From Crotophaga sulcirostris (Eukaryota; Chordata; Aves; Cuculiformes; Crotophagidae): a stretch of DNA of 64,000 nt. Under the pieces are notes generated by a model. That model was not told the origin of the DNA and did not search any database. It was given only the letters and a program-made list of their open reading frames with translations. A program made the position numbers and the translations under genes. Below are positions 50,029 to 62,000 of the stretch, piece after piece (position 1 is the stretch's first letter; the number at the start of each line of letters is the position of its first letter). The stretch spans positions 1,214,776 through 1,278,775 of the forward strand of contig VYZB01000218.1 in assembly GCA_013397455.1 (NCBI GenBank), read 5' to 3'.

Positions 50029-53000
50029 CTGGAGAAAGAGCCAGGGAAGAGGTTACATATGTGGCTTCATCACCCCAAAACTGTAAAGCTGAAATGGCAG
50101 CTGTGCATCATCTCTTCCCCCAACTCCTGCAACCCGCCTCACTCAGGGGTTGTGTAGCCACAGCAGGACACTCAGCAGTGAAAAACCAGACCTGCACCCG
50201 CCAAAGGACATCAGCCCACCTGTGATTCGATTCAAGCCCAGTCACTCTCTGTCACTACACAGCCACAATTAGCATTAACAGCTCAGTCTTTCCCTTTTAA
50301 ACTGCGCAAGTGTGAATTGGTTTGTGTTGGCTGAGAAGAAGAGATGATCAATGCTTCCTTCAAAGCCCTTTCCCCTCAACTCCCGCTGTGAGACACAAGT
50401 TTGCAGCCCAGTGCTTTCTTGAGATGTATTTTATAATAGTGATAAATGCATAGCAAAAGAAATACTATATAATCCTTTATTTAAACTCTCCAGATTAACC
50501 CCTCCCCTGCTGATAAATACAAGCCCTGTTGAAGAATCCATGGTGCTTTTTTCATTTAAGTGTAATGCAATTATACACTTCCTTGTGGGGCTTCTTTTCA
50601 CAAAGAGGTAGATCCTGTGTGATGCTTTTAGCCATGGTGACTGTCAGTGCTCAGCCCCACTAATAGCCATTGATGTGCCAGGGTGCAGCACGCAAGGGTG
50701 ATGAGTGTGTAGGGTCAGCGGGGTGGGGTGGGGGGCTGTGAGAGGGTAGATAAGAAGGGCAGGAGGGCAGCAGAAAGCGTGGGCATAGAAGTTGGATACT
50801 GGGAGTGGGGAGGAGATAAAACAGACGCTGTAGAAAGCGAGAGGGAGTTAAGTGATCTGGGAAGGGACAGTTGAAGTGTCACCCACTGTGACTGCCTGGT
50901 AAGATAGTAGTCACCACAGAGATGAAATGTTAGTGCTGGTAGAGAAAGGCAGTGGGAAGGAAATGGGGACTGCAGCAAAAATGCACTGGGGTGGCAGCTT
51001 TAATCAGCTTTTGAGTCTTCCCTCATGCAGGACACCACTTTTCCAGCAGTTCTGCAAGGCTGAAGACAGCTGTGCTATTGGAAGGACTGTGCACTCCTGC
51101 TAGGAGTCAGTGGATGAGTTACCTTATGCATAGATACAGGACAACAAGGCAAGCTGATATAGGGCAAATGAGACTGGCTATTGCAGTGTCACACTGCTCA
51201 TGTATTTGGTCACTTAGATGCCACAGATAGATGCCCTGTTTGCAAACACCTCATTAAAAAAAAGCTTCCATTCAAAAAAGAAGAAGAAAAACTAAAGATT
51301 TATCAAAATACAAGCAGTGTCACCAGTGGAACATATTTAGCAAGGAAAAGCATAGTCTTCAAAACCACAGTGCATTTCTGGATCATCAGCTAATTCTCCC
51401 ACCCACATGTAGGACTCTTCCTACATACAACACAAACAATGTAGGGGGTGGTCCAGCAGTATGGTGAAGTCCTGGGAAGGGAGACCATCACATGCATACC
51501 TGCTCCGGGCTAGTCCTCGGGCAGCTCTGGATTGGCACACTCACCAACTCATCTTTGATGGAAAAACACTCTCCCTGCCAGCCTGTCCTGGCCATGGGCA
51601 TGAGGCTGCTGCCCCCCAGCATCTGTTTCATGGGGGAAAAGGAGCCTTGCATGGGACTGGGACAGCAGAGTAGCCGTGCTGGTGCTGAGATGCTGTGGGG
51701 CTATGGGTGACTCTAATCACATTGCCAAACCTATATATGAAACCAGATGGGTAATGGTTGCACAACTCTCCTGGGTTGCAACCATTCGACCAGCCAATAA
51801 AGTTAGACTTCAGCTACTCATCAGGCATGACCCTACTTGTAGAAGGCTGTGTTGGAAAACATGGGACAAACACTTTTCAGCTGCAAAATGCCCTTCAGGC
51901 ATTTATTGGTTTTGATTTTGACTACTTAATTTCACTTAGAAAAGTTCCTTACTACTCAAGCTGCCAGCTCAGCCTGAACAGTGCTTCTTGGGCCAGATCT
52001 GCAGGGTGAGCTTGAAATGTTTTTTTTATCTCAAATAAACAGGACACATGCAGTGCCACAGGAGTCAGGAATCTAACACAGCAGGGATCAGAGTTTGAAA
52101 AGATCACTGCTCTGTGCACCACAGATTAGGCTGGGAGAACAAATATCTGTTGCTCATACATAACATGCACAGCACAGTTGTTTTCATGCTATTATTTTCA
52201 TGTTACTACTTCAAGCAGGGCCTGATTCATCACTTTATTATTCCAGTTTTACCTTGGTATAAATCACATCAACATGTAACTGAAATAATAAGAGTCATGG
52301 ACCACACAATCACCAATTTGTTTACAATAATGAAAATCCAGATAATTTACTAATGACTATGGTTTACTGACTGAATGAGAACATTTAAAGAATGCAAGTA
52401 CACAAACAATTAGACTTTAGAGACTTATTCTAACTTTCCTGAAGTAAGATTTCTCTCCATAGCTCATTAAAGTATTCATAATCAATAAAATAAAATAGAC
52501 TTGGAACTATTATATTTACTAGTACAAAATAAGCACCTTCTAAAGGTTAAGCCTATGGTTTGATACTGCTGGATTTTCAGCACAAAAAGAGCCTAGACTG
52601 TAAATATTTATACACATATATATATCCATTATATCATTCTTGTGCAATATTCCTTAATCCCAACAAAAAAAACTAATGTAGTGTCTTTCATTTTAAAGAC
52701 AGCTTTGCACCTGTGTAAGAATTTGGCCCAACAATAAAAGTAAGGGGCAAAGAACTAGAAGAAGAATCTTTCTTTCCATATATTTTTTTGTTTTCAGTAT
52801 CACATGCATTAAAAGTTTTCTGGTTGCAATTTTGCATTTGTGCTGAGGCCACCATCTGGCATGTGTCTGACCATCAGTGTATTGTGTAACCAGACATCCT
52901 AGTTCTAGTGCTCACCAGCTAGCCACAACTCCCATTAGAGGTGATTTTCTGCCTCTGTCTGTCAGTACATTCCAGATAACACTCCTGGTTTTACCCTTGT

Positions 53001-56000
53001 CTCAGAAACAAGGGAACTGAGAGATTCGACCTGAATTCAGTGCTTTAGGCAATCAGAAAAAGCCACCATTACTTTATAAGGAGTGTTTTGCTTGTTTTTT
53101 CACCTTAGACTTTTTTTTTTGCCTCATATTACAAGCTCCATACTATTGCTCCCCAACGCAGTAGATTCACAACCTGGAGGTTGAAAGAATGGATTTTTTT
53201 ATTATTGGTACCACTGTTAGTGTGCCACTATTTTTTGACACTAGAAATCATAGTGTCCACATGTCAGCGAATGGAAATAAGCTTAGTTATCCTCCCTTAT
53301 GTAGTGTTTGCAGCATGGACTAGCATAGCCTTTTGCAGCAGTTCGTGTGCTTTTTCCCTAATGAATCCTGAGTAAATGAATAAAAGAAATGCTAAGGGGC
53401 ACCTTCTTTCTGCAGGAAGAGTCGGCCCACAGGGCTCCCAGTTAGGACCAGCTCCATCGGCCTCTTGCCTTCAGCGTTCTTCACCCAAATGTCTGCTCCA
53501 AAGTCAATCAGCAGCGTTACTAGCTCCTCATTGCACATCCTGGCAGCCACATGCAGAGGGGACTCCAGGCCCTTGCCACTGTTCACATTTGCTCCTGAAC
53601 ACAAAGTGATAATGACAAATAAAAGTGACTATAGTAGCCTATTTCCGTTTCTTACTAGTTGCTGGTTCTGTGAATAATCTATAAATGCTGCAGGAGGAGT
53701 GGGGTTATGACGAAGAAAACGATCCCAGAGGAACAACGCATGAGGAAGTCCTTCATCCGTAGTCTACACCACGGATATTTTGAATCAGGACGAAGATGTA
53801 GTTCGACCTACAACCCTCCTTTGTTCCCCACCCCAATAAAAAACATGCAGGGTTTCAACCTGCTCTGTACCGGAGGCTTAAGCCAGTGGGATTTCCAAAT
53901 GCCAAAGTAGATTTCATGGAAAAATGCAAGGATGAAAGACTTTTTGAGGCCCTTTGTAGAGGAGAATATAAGCAAGTATCCCTGATATGTGTTCTCCTGT
54001 CTGCTATCCTGGGGTAACGGCTTCTAAAACACCCTAAGAAGGGTGAGTTACAGAACTAATTCAGGACTATTTATAATGTTTTCATAGGACACATTCCCAA
54101 ATATAGAAGACGGCAAAAAATACCCCAAAATGGCAGAAAACAGAACTCAATAGCCAAATATTTAATATTTAGATTAATTTGTATTTGACTTCCTCCAAAA
54201 ATAAAATCACTGTGCTAAATAGTCCATAGGGTGATCTATGTGATGTTTGCCTATTTTTTCCAAAGTGGCTTCATTGGTCCATCATTTTTGTACTAGCTAT
54301 GTGGCTACTTCAGATTATATGACGCCTTTGGTTAGAAGAGATGCACTACTGTAGATAATAAGAAATGGTCTTGTATAATTATCCAAGTGCTTACACTAAG
54401 AGCTAGGGTTTTTTGATGTAGAATATACAGTTCTGAACATTTTTCTGTGTTGGAAATGTTTCACACTTTTTATCAACTCAGTGGGGAATTAAAATGTTTT
54501 CAGAAATGCTACATAAAAACGATGGAGTCAACCGTTTTGAGTAAAGAAAGAGGAAAAGAAAAAAAAGGAATTCCTGCCAATTTCAAATAAGTGCAGCATC
54601 GTACACACAGACACTGGACAGGACGAACTTTGTTCCAAGCACCAGTGGCTGTGTGAAATCCAGAATCACCCATAATTTTACTGGGAGTAAAAAACCCTAA
54701 AGCTGGGTCTCTGGGTCAAGAAGACCCTGGTGACACTGCTACACCATTTAACCCAGTGCTGTCGTTAAGAGCGAAACATTCCCAGGACCCAGAGCAGGAG
54801 TTCCTCTAAATCTTTGATGCAAAGAGAATCCAAGGATAGATGCTGGAGGAAATGAAAATACACCATTCTTTATTTTTCTTTTTACCTGACTCAAGCAGCT
54901 TCTTGGCACAGCCCACTTGCTGGTTCTCACAAGCTACATAAAGTGGAGTACCCAGATGCTTGATGTTGAGATCAATATTTACCCCATGGGACGCGAGGAA
55001 TTCTACACATTGCACATGACCTTAAAAGGGATAAAGGAAGAGTCAACTCACACAGAACAGTCATTTTTTCAGCAAATCCTCTGTTGGAGTAGTGTAATTC
55101 AATCAGGCCCTGAGTGCCCAGCCAAGCTGCCCTCGGTGAGAACCACAGGTCAGAGAAACTGTACTGCTCTTGATGAGACCAACAAGGAAGGTATTTCACA
55201 TGACCCAAATCAAGAAAATTATCTACTTTATTTCTCTTTTCTACTTCAGCACCTTGCTAGTAACATGGAAAGTGGTGCTGATGCCCATGGGGTTACCTCT
55301 CTTAGCAGCTTCATGGATGGGGGATGCCAAGTCACAAAGTGGGTGTAGGCTGGCTCCGTGCTGCAGCAATAAATTCAAGCAATCCACACTACCACTGACA
55401 CAGGCACTGAATAACGGAGTGTGCCAGTCAACAGTAACTCCATTCACCTGGAGGAAAAAGAAACCTACAATAAGTCTTTTTGTTCGTTTTCTCAGTATTT
55501 AAAAATAGATTAAAGTTATTCAATTTCTCAACTGAAAATAGGGTTCTAAATAATTTTTATATAATTCCTTGCAAAAACTGCCTCCTGCTTCTGAGAATTC
55601 CAAGTTTTTATTAAAAAAAGATCATTTAAAAAATCTTTTTAAAAATTGCCCCCAAGCCTCCTGCAAAAGGATATTTAACCACTGCCACTCCAGGGTGACC
55701 CAGGAGTTACCAAGTTACAGAGTTAAATGTGTGCCTGTTTCTCCTTTATCTCAGCTGGAACACACCTCCCCATTGCTCTGTCCTGAAATGGTTGATTTTT
55801 AGCTGAAAGCATGCAGCCCACCGTTTTTTACAGATTTTTAAACTGAAAGGTTTTATATGTATAATGAGTTAATTTTCTTATTCACTATAATTTTGGCATT
55901 AGCTTGAAAAGTAGAGGCCATGAGACATCCATTTCACCATCATAACTGCACATTGTTTCCATTGTCTCCCCATTTTATCATCAGTTGATCCTAACTGTCC

Positions 56001-59000
56001 TACACATCTACTTAAGACTCTGCATATTGACACCAATGGGATTAGTACGTGCAGAAAACAAAATGTACCCTTAATTGTTGCAGGATTATAAACCCTTTCC
56101 AAGAGAAACTTCCCCTTATTCTTTCAGTAAATGGTGAGAACATTGCACCTTAATTGAAGGAACAATAGTGACTGTTGTTTGTATCTGTGCTTTTTGGATT
56201 GTTTAATCAAGAAGTACATTCTATAATACATGTACTTTAAGCTGTGCTGAGTACAGAGTGTAAATCATATTGATACACTGTCATGAAATAATACATCACT
56301 TAGCATTCAAAAGTGATAACACAACATACTAACACTGGAAAAAATGATCTGTCCATCATGCACTCACCTGAGCACCATGTTTTAATAGGACACTGGCACA
56401 AGCAGCATGACCCCCTAAGCAGGCTTCATGGAGAGGAGACACCTGATCTGCTGTAACAAGATTCACATCACTCCCCTGATGAATTAATAGAAAATATTAT
56501 TACAGCCAACTACCAAAACCCCCATACAAACAAAAAACCCTCAATCCTTTCTATCATGATGCCTAAAGCTTTATGTAACCACACTTTCCTCAGCTGCCTG
56601 GAGTTGCTCATCTCAATAAATAAGCACACAAAGAAGCTGTGATGCTTTGACTGGAGTACATACCGGTACAGCATACCAGAGGTCATGCCTTCTACACACT
56701 GCTAATTCATGCAGAAAGCTGCGGGCAGTGAACTGTCTGATGGGACAATACAGATACTCACTTCTGAATTCAGCATAATTTTTTTTTCTACTAAGCCATG
56801 AATAACGAACTCTGGAATAATGATAATAATAATAATAATTAAAAAAAAGACTAAAAATTTCTGCTATGGTTCTTGGCACGATCATGACTGTTAACCTTTT
56901 TATGTCAGTGCTCAAGCATTCTGACCTTCTGCCTGCTGAGCTTGTGGCTGTCTGACCAGGTAAAATCCTGAAATGTTTTTGAGGTGTCTTCTGGTCTTTG
57001 GTCAGGGTATGGTGTGCTCTGAATGAAATCCAGCTCTGCATTAGAAACCGTTGTTTTGATTCTACAGGATCTTTTGTTTCTAGCAGTCTTGGTGCTCTGA
57101 AAGGTTAAGTTGGAAGAGTTTCCAGCTTTCCAATAACCTTTCCCTTTCTGCTAACTCCTCCACAGGATAAATCCAAGAAATTCAAAGAAACAGAGCAGTG
57201 AAGTTCAGAAAATTTCTTCTCCCTAGCAGTGGGAGAAGGGGCCCCAGATACCCTCAGGCACTTCAGAAGCAGATGTATGGGTGGCTGAACTGAAACTTCA
57301 ACAGGAACCTTGACTGGGCCTGGAGCTACCCCCTCCTGGGACACCAAACACTGCTCACAGGTACAGGAGCTGCAGAAGGAGTCTCCCAGTCGGCCAGAGA
57401 TCCCAGCAACCAGGATCCCATTACTTGCACAAGCATCAAAGTATGACCCAGGATATTTTAATGCATCATCAGCTTAGTGTACAGAGTTTGTGCTAGGCAA
57501 GGAACTGCTTGTAGAAAAAAAAATGTATTTGTTACACACAGCTAATGTTCTGGTTAAAATGATTTTCTCACCCTGGAGGATTCACAGTAAAGCACAGACT
57601 GCATTCAAAAACTGAACAAACCCAGCAGAGATCATATCAGCCCAGCAGAGGGGTACCTGTTTGATGAGTTTCTTCAGAGTAAGCAGACGCCCATGGATAG
57701 CGGCATCATGCAAAGGAGACCAGTCTGAAACAAAGTCTGTATAAAGAGAAAGACAGGAAAAAGGCTAACAGCTCTGTGGACTCTTTCATCACTATTTTTT
57801 ACTTCAGCTATGTGACCCCAGTAAACTTCTCTAATTGACTGCACAAGCTGCCAAGCTTTCCTTGGAGCAGCTGCCAGGAGAGAGTGAGACAAGAGGATGG
57901 CTTCTCTCTGGGTGTGTTTTTAGCTCATCACATGTTGGAGCTGAGCAGCTGTGCTCCCCTTCAGAAGATGAGAGAGGGATTTGCAGAACATCACCTTGCT
58001 CTGACTGAACTTGTCCCTCACTTTGAATTATTTCCAATGTTTTTGTTTTCACAAGCTCATTACACTTTACCAATTAGCTCAAAAGAACTATGTTTTGAGG
58101 AGGATCTGGCTGCTCAGTCATTTATCTCTGTTCAGAGCTGAGCTAGAGTCAACAATACCTAACAAGAGAAGGTACCAAAGTACAAGGAGATAAATTGTGT
58201 TACTTGTTGAATTTGCCTTTCAGTTTTCAGTGTTTGGTGTTAGCCTCTGCAGCGGTACATTTTAGGTAATAGCTGTATTCTGTGCGTTGTTGAAACCACA
58301 AAGTAAGGTATAGTAGATATATACCACACAAATATTAATTGAACTGGATCTTCAGAATAACAGATTTTATGGCTCAAAGCCAGTTAACAATAACCCTTCT
58401 GGGAGATAGTTACTTCCTTTAGCATTCATTGCCCCAAACCTCAGTGTGTTCTACATCAATGGCCTAGGTTTCCCCTGGAAAGGAGGAGAAACATTTTCAG
58501 AGGGCATTCCACCCAGCTCCTTTTGGGAATATGTTTCACTATTTTCTCGAGATGTCCTAGTTTTCTTCCTCTAACTACAGAGAAAAACCCAATGACTGAC
58601 TTGGACAAGTTGCTGAGGTTTTCAGGGACTATAGTAGATCACATGTGTGGAACAGGATGCTTAAAAGTGAGAAGTCCACCTTCAGCAACAAAACCAAATA
58701 AGCCACCATAATTCTTTAGAAAAATCACTACAGATTAGCTGATTATTTCAGTGCTTGTGTAAGATCTGTAGATCTTGTCTCAGGTATGAACATACATGGG
58801 AGAGCTGAACTCCTCATCGCCAGTATCCTACCCCTTTTGGCTATGCCATGATGTGCTGGAATGGGGTGATAACCAACTGTGTTAGCCATCTTCCGGCTTG
58901 TTGGGCTATTGCTCTCTTACCTGCAAGCATGCTTAGTAAAGGACACCAAATTTAACAAGATAAGATCTACTATAGCAAGACTTGCAATGATTTTGCAACT

Positions 59001-62000
59001 GAAAAATTCTATACTAAACAAATCACGACCTGAAGATGGTGATATCTGAAATGTGTTGTTTACCATATATAGATCTTTGCCTGCATAACTGTGTTAGGCA
59101 GAAGTATGACTTTTTGCCAGCATAATAACTGCAGAAGGTCTGTTGTAGATTTAGAGTTATTCTTGCACGACTCTTTTATGATTGTTCAATGCATTTGTCT
59201 AGAGTTGTTTATATAAGCAAAAGGATATTTCTGTTACTACAATACACCATTTCTGAGCCACTTGTTGTCCATCACAATGCTCTCTGAATAGCATACTTCT
59301 GCCAATATGTATGTGTTGCATCTTACCATCTCTAAACAATGGCTCATTGACGGGCTAAACTAGATCAAATTTTAATGTTTCCCTTCACGGACACCAAAAT
59401 GTGGGTCCATAACAAGCACCTAGTCAAACTGGTAGTAGTCACACACATATCACAAGATGTGACCCAACTGGTCCCTGTGACAGTACTTATTTGAATTAAG
59501 CAATTTAAAAAAATCTAGCAGAATAATCAAGAATGGAAGAGACGTAATCCCAATACAGCTTTACGGGCAGTATTCAGCATGTGAAATGAAAAGAGGAATG
59601 AACTCAGGAAATCCAAATAACGTAAGCTCAGAAATGCCTTTTTTAAAAAAATAAAGGTATTCTTCAGTACTGGCATAATTTGAGCTCTGCCTGCCTCCTT
59701 CTGTGTTCCATGGGCCATGTTCCATGGACCATGTTCCACAACAAACATATAGTTCTAATGAATTCACAGATATCCTTTGGTTTTAGCAAATGGACAACCA
59801 TTTTCAGAAACCGTGGTTCTGATCTCATAAGAATAACCAACTACGCCACAATTATTAAAGCACAATATTATTAACTGACTAAAATGTCTTTGCTTTAAAT
59901 GGAACATGTCAAATGATGCTTATCTGACCATGCTGTTCTTGCTGATCCTGCTTGTGTTACCACTGGTTGCATACCCAGGAACTGTAAAAAGCTTTTTGTT
60001 TTCCCATTTAGAAACTAATGTCATTGCCCAATCTGCATGAGTTACAGGAGAAGCATGTTTATAGTAATTCTAAAAATCTAGATTGAGGAACGAGTTTTCT
60101 GAGCATAGATTGAGCTTTTTTTAGACCTCACAAATATGGGTGGGGTTTTGTGCAAACTGCTAAGTTGCTATATAAACACGTGAGCACACCGGTGATAAAG
60201 GGGGAGGTGCATGGTCATGCCATAACATCCATATGCAGAATTTATCCAGTCAGTGCTTGCTTGAGAGAAGGCAGGTTTCTACTGAGACCCTAAGAAAGAG
60301 CCAGATCAGACTATAGTCATCTAAAGATCGGCCATTAGCTTGCAATTTTGCCAAGTCTTAACAAAAAATTAAACGATTGACCACAAAATCGTCAAAATGT
60401 GAGTGGAAAATAAAATGGTGTGCCAACACATTGTAATCCGTCTGGGAATTCTGTACTGAGAGGAACCAAGGTTTTTTTATTCTAAATGGCAGTGGAGGTC
60501 AGCTAGTCTTGGATACATAAGGAAACAGGGGGTTTAAATGCTTGCCCGATCACTAATTGCTGCAACGTACTTCCAAATCTGGCACCATGATCAGCGTGGC
60601 CCCGAGCTGCTGTCTTTCCTGCCCTGGCTCTGTCTGCAGCAAACACTTCCACCCTGAAGCAATGCTGGGGAGGCAGCCTCCCTGCAAGGGAAGGCAAATT
60701 TCCCCAGTTTGTGCACCCAGGCCTTCACCCGGCAGCAAAACACAAAGTTTCCTTTTTGTGCCTGCGCCAGGCTGGAGCTTGTGTTTCTTGCCTGGACAAG
60801 GAGAGAGGCTTCAGTGGATGCTGGTATCTCACTCCTCTCTTCCGCACAGCATGGGAGGCATGCCATCAGTAATAGAAATAAACAGTACATAGACCATAGA
60901 CAAGCTTTTGATTAAAGCCTGAGGAAATGCCAATGCTAACTGGCCCTGGACTATCCCAGTGACTTTTTGGGACGTCCTCAAAACACTCTGCCCACCAGAG
61001 CTGCCTGGCAAGGAGAAAGGCTGGTGTACACGGGTGGCATAGTTGAGTTCACCACATGTACCACCAGCGCACCAAGAATTTCTGATTGCCAAAAATACAT
61101 ACAACTGCCCTCTCACAGATGAATGAGACTATTTATCCAAATGAGACTATCCGAATGAGACTATTTATCCAAAATTTGCCCACAACTTAGTCCACAGGCA
61201 AGCTGAGTCAGGCCTCAACTGCTTCAGCATCTACAGATCCAAAACCCCGATGGCTTTCAGTAGCATTGGGTCACCTAGTTCCACTTTCACCTCTGAAAAT
61301 CCCAGACAAACTAAAGATTACATTAAACTTCTGGTTATATTTGATTGCAGTGCCATCACTTGGGCACATGAATGCTGGAAGGGTTGTGTATACAGAGGCA
61401 GCCTTATAGCAATAACCATACAAACATGCAAACTCTGACTGCTCCCTGTGGACTACCGAGCATTCACAGGACCTTCCTAGAAGGGCACTTGTTTTTGTGG
61501 TTATGGCTGAAAGTAACTTTTTCCAGCCTCTGACAATGTGGAGGGTGTTGCACTCTCCAGATCTGCCCCCCAGGCTGATTTCCTTCTGTGTTGCAAGGGA
61601 CTTTGAAATCCTTTTTCCTTCCAGCTTGCAAGGGACTTTGAAATCCTTTCTGCAGAGGTATGCTCTTGCATACATATTTGCATACACATATGCCCGTGGC
61701 ATTATATATAACAGTATTATAAATAGTTATTTTTCATATTCTGAGGCTTTCCCTAAAGTTTGTGATATATATGTAGTCTGAGCCAAATGCATTCCTGTTG
61801 TAAATTGCCAGCAGAGCTTATTGACTCTGCTAAGGAGCAGGCAGACAAAAAATGGAATGGACTGAACTCCGATTTTCAAAGGACCATATTATCTGTGTGC
61901 AGCAGTGTGGTCTGTGGGCTCCCCTCCTTCCAGCCTCCATTTTGCTGGAGCTCATCTGCAGTGTGGTCCTGGTTCCATTCATAATGTTAATAACATCACT

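Noticed and set aside
52981..53060. Possible MIR SINE remnant
   Set aside because: Only a vague resemblance (AACAAGGGAACTGAGAG); not enough aligned length to support a call by eye.
54917..55502. Plus-strand frames of 143 and 110 codons
   Set aside because: They are antisense shadows over ASB9 exons 4 and 5.
57727..57736. Alternative acceptor TTTGTTTCAG inside ASB9 exon 2
   Set aside because: Using it removes 10 nt and shifts the frame, and it would delete the conserved DxVSDW lead-in; the upstream TTTATACAG keeps the frame.
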